DNA from: Chloracidobacterium sp. UBA7659
Lineage (GTDB): Bacteria > Acidobacteriota > Blastocatellia > Pyrinomonadales > Pyrinomonadaceae
Direction: 5' to 3'
Assembly: GCA_002483395.1 (NCBI GenBank)
Contig: DLHV01000154.1
Span: 19,356-32,617, forward strand
DNA: 13,262 bases
Notes under the pieces: generated by a model
The model's database searches: none
What the model was told of the DNA's origin: nothing
Seen by the model: only the letters and a program-made list of their open reading frames with translations
Program-made: the position numbers and the translations under genes
In this document: positions 7,189 through 13,262 of the stretch, piece by piece
Layout: the number at the start of each line of letters is the position of its first letter
How positions within the stretch are numbered: the stretch's first letter is position 1

Positions 7189-8490
7189 ATGCGAACAAAT
7201 AACACTTTAGTAATTCTTTTCGTCTTGCTGATGCTTGCAATCGTTAATCAGCCGGCAACGGCCCAGACCGTGGCGACGCCGAAGGACTGTTTGCAGGCAA
7301 CTTCGGTGTTAGACAACTGGATAAACTGCAAGCTGCGCGAACTCGTGATGACGAGAGTTGACCAACGCGGCGTTAACAAGCAGGTTCAATCTCCGAGTAT
7401 CTCCGAATCCGGCGGCTCTATTATCGACCAAACCGACGCACCCGATCTGCTCGGGTTCGCTCTTAATTTTGCCGGCACAAACACCGGCGGAGACGACTCA
7501 AAAAAGAGTGTCAACGCGATAACCACATCGGCATATGCGCTATATGCGGCAGCTAGTCAAAACGACGCGCTGGACCCGACGTTCTATAAGAAACATTCCA
7601 GTCTTCGGAACTTTTCTTTTACATTCGGGCGCGAGTCGGCGGACGAGGTCGCTGCCGGTCAAAAAGCGGCAACGATTGCCGGGTTTAAAGTACGTCTTGT
7701 CAATCTACGGGATGCAACGCGAGAGTCAAACAACAAGGAGCTCGACAAGGTTGCCATCCAGCTTCAAAACGCTACCGGGGATTATGCCGGTATCAGAGAA
7801 AGCATTATTGATTTTCTATACAACGAGCTCAAACCATCAATGTTGGCGGCTCCTCCGACGCGGACAAGCTTCATTATCAATCAATTGATGAATAGTGGAA
7901 TATTCGTCCCCCTGGCAAAGGGCTTAACGAATAGGCAGCATGCCGAGATAAACAAAATAATCAACGGAAAGATAAACTCCCACGTCGAGCTTACGGAAAC
8001 AAATCAGCGCGTCATCGAAACGATCCGCAGAAAACCACAGCTTTCGTTTACATATCAATCGAAACTGCGGCCGGGTACCGGAGACGACGAACATCGTGCG
8101 GGTTTGCTCTTCGATATGGGAATTCCGGGACGGATCAATTTCGCCATCAACGGCACATTCGACTACAAGGACAGCAAAACGATCGGCGGCGACACTCGCG
8201 GCGGACGTTTTGTGACTGAAGCCTACTATCAACCTTTTGCGGAAAAAAATATTTTCGGCGGAAAGGACCCTTTGCTTTTGAGTATTACGGGTGAAGGGAA
8301 ATGGATGACGGGCAAAGGCCCGACGTATCAAGCGCAGGGGAAGCTGACGTTCCCGCTTTTCGACGGCGTGAATCTGCCGCTTTCGGTCACCTGGGCGAAC
8401 CGGAAGGACTTGATCAAGGAATCTACCGTTCGCGGTAATTTCGGGATCACCTTCGATCTTGCAAAGGCGCTGAAAGGGTTTAAAAAGTAA
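7189..8490 (+). CDS. Exported protein with a beta-rich C-terminus, possible outer-membrane protein
   Basis: 433 residues, not recognised. A clear signal peptide covers residues 1-26 (core TLVILFVLLMLAIV, cleavage near ATA-QT). The mature N-terminus has two cysteines (34 and 47) that could form a disulfide. Residues about 50-280 look helical and mixed, including FNFAGTNTGG-like Gly/Asn-rich loops and an ELDKVAIQLQNATGDYAGIRE helix. Residues 285-433 show alternating amphipathic strands with aromatic residues (LSFTYQSKL, RINFAINGTFDYKD, LLLSITGEGKW, LPLSVTWANRK, GNFGITFDL). This resembles part of an outer-membrane barrel or a barrel-like domain, although it lacks the usual terminal Phe. The start is well supported by AAGGAAGG upstream. 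A rho-independent terminator follows the stop by about 20 bases. Confidence 0.72.
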   Translation: MRTNNTLVILFVLLMLAIVNQPATAQTVATPKDCLQATSVLDNWINCKLRELVMTRVDQRGVNKQVQSPSISESGGSIIDQTDAPDLLGFALNFAGTNTGGDDSKKSVNAITTSAYALYAAASQNDALDPTFYKKHSSLRNFSFTFGRESADEVAAGQKAATIAGFKVRLVNLRDATRESNNKELDKVAIQLQNATGDYAGIRESIIDFLYNELKPSMLAAPPTRTSFIINQLMNSGIFVPLAKGLTNRQHAEINKIINGKINSHVELTETNQRVIETIRRKPQLSFTYQSKLRPGTGDDEHRAGLLFDMGIPGRINFAINGTFDYKDSKTIGGDTRGGRFVTEAYYQPFAEKNIFGGKDPLLLSITGEGKWMTGKGPTYQAQGKLTFPLFDGVNLPLSVTWANRKDLIKESTVRGNFGITFDLAKALKGFKK

Positions 8491-8508
8491 CGGTCGGGCG
8501 ATTCCAGG

Positions 8509-8540
8509 GGCCGAGAGATTCAGTTTCCTCGGCCTTTTTT
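8509..8540 (+). terminator. Rho-independent terminator after the exported-protein gene
   Basis: A 7-bp GC-rich stem (GGCCGAG at 8509-8515, CTCGGCC at 8528-8534) with a 12-base loop runs straight into six T residues (8535-8540). It closes the transcript of the two genes before it. It also argues that the next gene starts at ATG 8566 rather than at the TTG at 8539, which falls inside the T-run. Confidence 0.85.
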
Positions 8541-8565
8541 GAAATTGAACAAGAAGGAGAAGAAA

Positions 8566-9078
8566 ATGGACGTTACTAAATTAATTGCTATCGTTACAGT
8601 TCTGATCACGCTAAGTATTGCCTCGGAAAGAGTGGTCGAGATCATCAAGGGGCTTTTTCCCAAGCTTAGCCAGGAAAATCTCGAAGGCGCGGACGAGGCT
8701 AAGAGGAAGGCAAAGATCAGTCTTCTTGCCGTGATTTGCGGCCTAATAACCGCCGCTTTGTCGAGCAAGCTACTTGAGAAAACAATTGAACAGCTTGCCG
8801 GGATCAAACCGGACCAAGACGTCGGCGCTTATATTTTGATAATTGTTGCGCTCGGACTTTTGGCTAGCGGCGGTTCCGCTTTTTGGAATTCGATCCTTGA
8901 ATACCTGCTCAAGATAAAAGACCTGAAAGTGCAAGGTGTTAAGAAGGAAAAAGTCGAGGCTGAAAAAGCCGAGAGCCTGAAAGAGATCGAGATCGAAAAA
9001 GCGAAAGAGCTAAAAGAACTCGAGGTGAAAAAGGTTGAAGGGCTAACCGCCATTGAGATTCAAAGAGCCAGAGGCTGA
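8566..9078 (+). CDS. Three-helix membrane protein with a charged coiled-coil tail, unknown function
   Basis: 170 residues. The ATG at 8566 has AAGGAG about 7 bases upstream. Three hydrophobic segments are visible: residues 4-20 (TKLIAIVTVLITLSIAS), 51-66 (ISLLAVICGLITAALS) and about 87-104 (GAYILIIVALGLLASGG), the last followed by SAFWNSILEYL. Residues 115-168 are a Lys/Glu-rich heptad-like helix (repeated EKAESLKE, EIEIEKAKELKELEV), predicted to be a cytoplasmic or periplasmic coiled coil about 8 nm long. The layout recalls small holin-like or scaffold proteins, but I do not recognise a family. It lies downstream of a terminator, so it needs its own promoter or read-through. A decayed gene follows within 25 bases. 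Confidence 0.7.
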   Translation: MDVTKLIAIVTVLITLSIASERVVEIIKGLFPKLSQENLEGADEAKRKAKISLLAVICGLITAALSSKLLEKTIEQLAGIKPDQDVGAYILIIVALGLLASGGSAFWNSILEYLLKIKDLKVQGVKKEKVEAEKAESLKEIEIEKAKELKELEVKKVEGLTAIEIQRARG

Positions 9079-9100
9079 AAAACTTGAATAGTAAAAATAG

Positions 9101-9393
9101 GCCGTTTTTCGGACGGCGGAGATCGACAGCGGGTTCGATTGGAATAAAGTCGAGACGGTAATGGTCGGATTGGTGCCTGAAGGGCCTAATGAAAACGAAT
9201 TCTGGTCACGGTCCGGCGCCGACAAATCAGCTTTGCGCACCAGTCGGGCAAGACCCAGTGGCATACGGCGCTCAACCTGATAAAGAATGGTGGTGGAGGA
9301 ATTACGCCTGCTCATCTGTTAGAACGGTTTCACGAGGTGTATCCCGGTAACGAAGAGGTGAAATCTCCCTTTAACGCCTACGCGAAGAATTAG
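9101..9393 (+). pseudogene. Frameshifted relic, possible effector-associated (death-like) domain
   Basis: Two adjacent frames each read like protein. Frame A (from 9101) gives EIDSGFDWNKVETVMVGLVP, then EGPNENEFWSRSGADKSALR. Frame B (9238-9393) gives HQSGKTQWHTALNLIKNG, then GGGITPAHLLERFHEVYPGN and EEVKSPFNAYAKN before TAG. Losing one base near 9236-9238 explains the switch: restoring it joins SALR to HQSGKT. Frame B has no start codon of its own and frame A continues only into a short nonsense tail, so the gene is broken or mis-sequenced. The restored ~95-residue helical domain, with its W..AL.LI..GGG.IT...LL pattern and a late PGN turn, resembles the small helical effector-associated domains that accompany bacterial caspase-like effectors. 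That identification is from memory and tentative. Confidence 0.5.
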
Positions 9394-9521
9394 CGGCCCG
9401 GTGTTTCAGATCAGAAATTGAGCGGCCGACAATTGGACGATTTCAGTAGTAATATTGACAAGACGATTGGGTCTGCGTCTTATGAACCAGGGCCCTAAGT
9501 AGGTCGAAAGTGGGTTGCAAG

Positions 9522-9737
9522 ATGTTTGCAGTCTCGAACGATCTCGTCGGTCAATCGCTTTTGTCCTCTGTAGAAAAAAAGGCTGCGGGCAGATGGGTAG
9601 AGCAAAGTATTACTCTTGGCTTAAAGGTGAAAACATCTAAACACGTTTACCTCGACCCGTACGAAGTAGGACGCCTGCAGGATGCTTGCGCTTTCCACAA
9701 TCGACGCGTTTTACTCTTATTCGGTCACTCACGATAA
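9522..9737 (+). CDS. Small hypothetical ORF, doubtful
   Basis: 71 residues from ATG 9522 (75 from the GTG at 9510). No Shine-Dalgarno is obvious. The translation includes SSVEKKAAGRWVEQSITLGLKV and HVYLDPYEVGRLQDACAFHN, which is plausible protein but matches nothing I know. It lies between the decayed gene and the tRNA fragment, so it may be a remnant of a larger gene or a small element-borne protein near the attachment site. The rest of 9394-9797 holds no other gene that I can support. Confidence 0.3.
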   Translation: MFAVSNDLVGQSLLSSVEKKAAGRWVEQSITLGLKVKTSKHVYLDPYEVGRLQDACAFHNRRVLLLFGHSR

Positions 9738-9797
9738 ATTATTGATTTGAAATGGGTTGCTCGTTTTTGACAACCTATGAAAGTCCCTAGTTTTTGA

Positions 9798-9838
9798 TTG
9801 GGGTGCGAGAGGTCGTGAGTTCAAATCTCGCCGTCCCC
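9798..9838 (+). other. 3' half of tRNA-Pro(GGG): probable attachment site (att) of an integrated element
   Basis: From the anticodon loop onward the sequence folds as a tRNA: loop TTGGGGT (anticodon GGG at 9800-9802), 3' anticodon stem GCGAG, variable loop AGGTC, T-stem GTGAG, T-loop TTCAAAT, T-stem CTCGC, then acceptor strand CGTCCCC. The required 5' partner of GCGAG (CTCGC) is missing; the bases just before are TTTGA, and there is no D-arm or 5' acceptor. The gene is therefore truncated exactly at the anticodon loop, a common crossover region for tyrosine integrases. The complete tRNA-Pro and the integrase would be expected at the other end of the element, outside this window. On the minus strand this stretch encodes the well-known spurious peptide RDLNSRPLAPQ. 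Confidence 0.82.
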
Positions 9839-9975
9839 CGGCGCCCCATGCGATATCGTTCGCTGATCGGGGTCCGTAAGAAGTCCGTCCACAGATGACA
9901 CAGATAGACACATATGTCTCTATAAGGCAACTTTTTTATTTCAGTGGCGGTCGATAGGAGATAACGTGATCGTTC

Positions 9976-10779
9976 TCAACCGAGAAGTCGAAAGGGGTCG
10001 TCGTTGTTCTTCCCGGTGTAGAGCGGGCTTCGATGCCCGTTCTCGTTCAGCCATCGCTGATAGCCGTCGATCTCCGGTCCACCGTAGTTAATAACCAACT
10101 CTAATCCGAACAACGCAAGGACGAAGAACCACTCATCCCAGTCGGTTTTAAGGATGTCGTATTCGTTCACGAGCTGGATCGCTTTTCCTTCCTCGTCAAC
10201 CCATTTCGCGGCCATATCGTAGATGCGGCGCACATGGAACGGCCAGTCCGGTATTTCTCCCCGCCTTGCGTGATTCCGAATTTCGTCGAATTGCTTCTCA
10301 TCGGTAAATGAATCCAGCCACTCTGAATTGTGGAATAATCTTGCGGCCATCGCCTCAACGGCAGCCTTTGCAAGAAAACGTGATACAAATCTCTCGGGTG
10401 GATCACCGGCGTAAGGAAGAATTACCTTTCCGCCGTCGCTGGCTATCAGGTGCCGAATCGCGCGCGGTTCTAACCCGATGAAACCTTCGAACGGCGACTT
10501 CGGAAATTTGCGGAGAATCGCAGGGAAGCCCGGCAACAAAACTCCTTCCATTTCAGGAAGTCGACCCCGCTTGTTAGGCACGCTTTGTTGAAAACGAAGT
10601 TGACGAATCGCGTCGGTCTCAAGGAATGGCTTTTCGACTTTTGTCGCGAAGTAGTTATTACACTTATCGCAAACTACGCCTGGAGGCAGTATGTGGCTCA
10701 AATTCCCGAGGGACTCGGGAATTATATGCTCAAGACTGCGCGAATCGCTCGAATCGTTTTTGCAGAAGACGCACCGCAT
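9976..10779 (-). CDS. HNH endonuclease family protein
   Basis: 267 residues. The N-terminus carries a zinc-ribbon-type HNH core: Cys3-x2-Cys6, then EHIIPESLGN (Glu17-His18, the metal/catalytic part), then Cys37-x2-Cys40-Asn41 (VVCDKCNNYF). This pattern is typical of stand-alone HNH nucleases that cut DNA in defence or mobile-element settings. The remaining roughly 200 residues are a mixed domain I do not recognise (VILPYAGDPPERFVSRFLAKAAVEAMAARLFH, then a C-terminal GGPEIDGYQRWLNENGHRSP). It is the last gene of a minus-strand operon, 69 bases after the ASCH-like gene, and has no clear Shine-Dalgarno, so coupling to upstream translation is possible. The stop lies about 140 bases from the tRNA fragment. 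Confidence 0.82.
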   Translation of the reverse strand: MRCVFCKNDSSDSRSLEHIIPESLGNLSHILPPGVVCDKCNNYFATKVEKPFLETDAIRQLRFQQSVPNKRGRLPEMEGVLLPGFPAILRKFPKSPFEGFIGLEPRAIRHLIASDGGKVILPYAGDPPERFVSRFLAKAAVEAMAARLFHNSEWLDSFTDEKQFDEIRNHARRGEIPDWPFHVRRIYDMAAKWVDEEGKAIQLVNEYDILKTDWDEWFFVLALFGLELVINYGGPEIDGYQRWLNENGHRSPLYTGKNNDDPFRLLG

Positions 10780-10848
10780 AAGGTAGATGATACGTGGGGA
10801 TCACATCCAGTGGCAATCGACTCTGCTCGAACGAACGATCGAGGATCA

Positions 10849-11280
10849 CTAACAACGAAGTGAATCTGCGTGGGTCTTTGAGATATAACGAAAATTCTGT
10901 GGCGGCAAGAAATTGTCGATCTGTTTTCGGAGCGACTCCAGCGGAATGGGCGACTTGTATAGCCACACGTCGTCTATAAAGATCGCATAGCCGTGTTCTA
11001 CGCCATCATAATACTTGTCGAACTTTTGTTGTGTAACGCCCGCATACTTTCCGGCAGCTTTCCATATTTGATCCGGTTTCGCTTTAAGGACGCGCGAGAT
11101 GTGAAATCCGCCCATGATCGCCTTCACCGGCGTCGAAACGTAAATGATAACTGAACCGGTTTGATACAGCTTCGGAAACGAACGCCTCAACTCCACCGTT
11201 TTAGTGCCATCGAAGATCTGCGTCGCGAACGCCGGCTGGATGGAAAGAAGAACGTATCGTTCGTCGTGATTAGTCTTCAT
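10849..11280 (-). CDS. ASCH/PUA-like domain protein
   Basis: 143 residues from the ATG at 11280. An in-frame start further upstream (11319) would lie deep inside the previous gene and is not needed. The fold signature is YVLLSIQPAFATQIFDGTKTVELRRSFP at residues 9-36, then GSVIIYVSTPVKAIMGGFHISRV and PPQNFRYIS. This matches the small single-domain ASCH/PUA-like proteins that bind RNA or modified nucleotides. The start overlaps the stop of the GNAT-PIN gene by 11 bases (ATGAAGACTAA), so translation of the two is coupled and they probably act together. Its job, perhaps as an RNA-binding partner or modulator of the PIN nuclease, is inferred from position. Confidence 0.75.
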   Translation of the reverse strand: MKTNHDERYVLLSIQPAFATQIFDGTKTVELRRSFPKLYQTGSVIIYVSTPVKAIMGGFHISRVLKAKPDQIWKAAGKYAGVTQQKFDKYYDGVEHGYAIFIDDVWLYKSPIPLESLRKQIDNFLPPQNFRYISKTHADSLRC

Positions 11281-13262
11281 GGTAGCGTCTCTCCAGACCA
11301 CGCGCGTAAATCTCTGCAAATGCGCTGCGGGGTATTCGGCTTATTGATTGAAGCTGTAAACCGAAATCATGTTGCTTGCTAATATTTCGCAGGTCGTCAA
11401 GCGTTATCTGTGTTGGGAATAATTCGGTATCACCGAATCGAAGTGCCATTATATCATTATCCACATTCTGCTTTGCAGCCTTGTACACATCACTCCACTC
11501 ATAAATTCCGAGTCGCCTGTAGCGAGCATACAAAACCTTTGGGCTATCAACGTTAACCTCGTACAAGGTCGAACACGCCCGAATTGCGCCGCTCTTGTGC
11601 GGAAGGGAACGATCTTGACTCACATACCATAGAACCCGAGCGGGCGGCTTGATACCCGCTGAGTTCAGACGTGAACGGTAATATACTTGTTCCTTTCGAA
11701 GGGCAAGATCTTCACGGGCCGGAAACAAGCCTTGATTTGCAAGGTCTGAATCAAATAGCTCTTTTGCCCAATTTGGACGGATGGGGACCATATAAGTTTT
11801 GACGGGTGAATCAAGAATCTTAAGTGGAAAAAGAGCCTTCTCAATGTCAGCATAGGTCTGAAAGCTGATCTCATATGGTGGTTTCGCAAGGATGTCGCTC
11901 AGTATTTGCAGATAGTTTTTTTCTTTGTCGTCAGCAGGTTCAAATTTACTGAGAAGTTTTACTATCTGTTCACTCGTACCCATCACGGGCAGGTGGAATT
12001 TCAGGAAACGGGTTCCCGCGTTCAGGAAACCTTCTTCTTTGAGAGCAAGCTCGGATTCACCAGAGATGAACGCATCTGTGAACTCGATCGCGCTCGAGCC
12101 TCTGGCAACCGAATCATCGACCATATTGACCAACAAATGTCGCGTCAACGTCGGCGCCAGGTTGCCAGGTAAAACTCGAAAGATGGGAATTTCTGTTCGG
12201 CCAGATGACTGCGTGACGCTAACCACCAGGGCAAGAATATCGCCGGAGGTCGTCGTTACTATAGATGATCGGGAAGTCTTAACGTCCGAAAGGAAACCTC
12301 GAAACCTAGTCTGGAATTCAAGTCTCGTTTCCTTCTGATGAAACGTCTTGATGAGGCTCGACTCCTGCCCACTTTTTACAAGCGTCAATTGCAGGCCGGT
12401 CCCCGATAACTTGGCAGGTTCGTATTCCCGTTGGCTTCTGAGTTCATCGATCTGCCGTATGAAGTCTGACGGACGAAGTATCTGCAGACCCAGTTGTTCG
12501 TGAACCTCCGCACGAAAATCGGCACCTAGCAAGACTCCGTCTCGCGTCAGAAAGAACTGTAGCCCGCCAGCGGCGGCGGCTGCTAGCTGCCGGATATCGG
12601 ATCTGTCTGTCAACGTCAATTTTGTGACGTTATTGGGGTGAAGGAGTTCTAGCGCGTGGGCTATTGTTTCGGCTTCCACATTCGAATAATGAAACCTTTC
12701 GAACTCATTGATACGCTCCCGTGAGATTTTTCTAGTGAGCGGATCGTTGGATCGATTAATTTCATTGTTGATTTCGTCGCTTAAGACCAGTTGAACGGAA
12801 TCGCTAAGCCAGTCGGCTCTGAGAGCGATCGATTCCACGTGTCCGTCCCGGTTGTCCTCGAATAGATCGTAAAAGATATTCGCGTCAACCGCAGCGGTTA
12901 CTCGCGTCTCGCCATCATCTGTTCGGGCAAAGTCGAAAAGCGTCGGATGTCCATGGCCGTACCACCAATACACAAGATTTCTAGGGCTGCGCCCGCGGCC
13001 CGGCATTTCTGCTTGGGCACTGAAACCGAGGTGCGGCCAAAGAGTGTTTGCGTCGTAGTCGCGACGGCATTTTAGGCTGATGCCTACCAAATCCTCGGTG
13101 TCAAGCTTTAGCTTGTCGACTAAAAGTTTAGAAACACCTTTGCCTAAAAACGGTTCATCGACGCACAAATGCACAATGCGGGCGGTCCGATTGGACACGC
13201 GGTAAAGTAGATAGCCGGCCAGTTTGCCGTCCTCGCTTATCGCAGCAAAAATTTGTTGTCTT
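11270..13262 (-). CDS. GNAT-PIN fusion with a second GNAT-like and a PUA-like C-terminal region (5' end off the window)
   Basis: The frame is open to the right edge, and the residues before the internal GTG at 13198 (ISEDGKLAGYLLYRVSN) belong to the same GNAT fold, so the real start is outside the window. In order, numbered from that GTG: a GNAT acetyltransferase domain (1-80, motif HLCVDEPFLGKGVSKLL); a PIN nuclease domain (about 100-250) with acidic residues at VDANIFYD (Asp105), DEINNE, TDRSDIRQLA and LTRDGVLLG; a GNAT-like region (about 268-415, RVLPGNLAPTLTRHLLVNMV and LALKEEGF); and a C-terminal PUA/EVE-like region (about 530-625, RVLWYVSQ, then ACSTLYEVNVDSPKVL and ALRFGDTELF). PIN domains are metal-dependent RNases and GNATs acetylate, so this may be a self-contained toxin/effector. 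It is followed by the ASCH gene with an 11-base overlap. Confidence 0.78.
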   Translation of the reverse strand, partial: RQQIFAAISEDGKLAGYLLYRVSNRTARIVHLCVDEPFLGKGVSKLLVDKLKLDTEDLVGISLKCRRDYDANTLWPHLGFSAQAEMPGRGRSPRNLVYWWYGHGHPTLFDFARTDDGETRVTAAVDANIFYDLFEDNRDGHVESIALRADWLSDSVQLVLSDEINNEINRSNDPLTRKISRERINEFERFHYSNVEAETIAHALELLHPNNVTKLTLTDRSDIRQLAAAAAGGLQFFLTRDGVLLGADFRAEVHEQLGLQILRPSDFIRQIDELRSQREYEPAKLSGTGLQLTLVKSGQESSLIKTFHQKETRLEFQTRFRGFLSDVKTSRSSIVTTTSGDILALVVSVTQSSGRTEIPIFRVLPGNLAPTLTRHLLVNMVDDSVARGSSAIEFTDAFISGESELALKEEGFLNAGTRFLKFHLPVMGTSEQIVKLLSKFEPADDKEKNYLQILSDILAKPPYEISFQTYADIEKALFPLKILDSPVKTYMVPIRPNWAKELFDSDLANQGLFPAREDLALRKEQVYYRSRLNSAGIKPPARVLWYVSQDRSLPHKSGAIRACSTLYEVNVDSPKVLYARYRRLGIYEWSDVYKAAKQNVDNDIMALRFGDTELFPTQITLDDLRNISKQHDFGLQLQSISRIPRSAFAEIYARGLERRYHED

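Noticed and set aside
8539..8565. TTG start for the membrane protein
   Set aside because: It sits inside the T-run of the terminator; ATG 8566 has AAGGAG in the right place.
9101..9119. GCCG...CGGC stem as a terminator after the membrane gene
   Set aside because: The stem is only about 4 bp and there is no T-run after it.
9729..9911. Minus-strand 60-residue ORF containing RDLNSRPLAPQ
   Set aside because: This is the usual spurious translation of the reverse strand of a tRNA 3' half; the sequence is explained by the tRNA-Pro fragment.
1..13262. Integrase, transposase or insertion sequence
   Set aside because: No reading frame shows an integrase or transposase motif; mobility is inferred only from the tRNA fragment.

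Overview
The window looks like accessory DNA from a Gram-negative bacterium, most likely an acidobacterium of the Blastocatellia type. That guess rests on three things seen together: an ECF-like sigma factor tail followed by a membrane protein with an anti-sigma-like N-terminus, a secreted TPR-CHAT protein, and mid-range GC with Shine-Dalgarno starts. It comes from family resemblance, not from a database search.

Layout. (1) Positions 1-1315, plus strand: the C-terminal part of a sigma-70/ECF factor, then a single-pass membrane protein resembling its regulator. (2) Positions 1294-6277, minus strand: two clan-CD (caspase-like fold) peptidase genes in tandem. The first gene transcribed is a clostripain-family C11 peptidase whose C-terminus carries an unusual array of 8-residue Arg-Val repeats. 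The second is a signal-peptide TPR-CHAT protein with a C-terminal membrane anchor. (3) Positions 6278-6721: a divergent intergenic region with a perfect 9-bp hairpin, a 12-bp palindrome and a widely spaced 9-bp inverted repeat. (4) Positions 6722-9078, plus strand: three genes I do not recognise, namely a small soluble protein, an exported protein with a beta-rich C-terminus, and a three-helix membrane protein with a charged coiled-coil tail. A rho-independent terminator lies between the second and third. (5) Positions 9101-9797: decayed DNA with a frameshifted relic that may be an effector-associated (death-like) domain, and a doubtful small ORF. (6) Positions 9798-9838: the 3' half of a tRNA-Pro(GGG) gene, cut exactly at the anticodon loop, which is what the distal attachment site of an integrated element looks like. 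(7) Positions 9976-13262, minus strand: an operon of a GNAT-PIN fusion protein (running off the right edge), a small ASCH/PUA-like protein and an HNH endonuclease.

How the parts may work together (inference). The C11 and CHAT genes form one transcription unit, and C11 peptidases are typically Arg-specific. The Arg-Val ladder on the C11 protein therefore suggests a self- or partner-cleaved tail. The divergent genes encode candidate envelope partners. The tRNA fragment is on the plus strand, so the DNA to its left should be the inserted element and the GNAT-PIN/ASCH/HNH operon should be old flank or a neighbouring insertion. Both halves resemble defence or conflict islands, but no CRISPR array, integrase or transposase is visible in the window.
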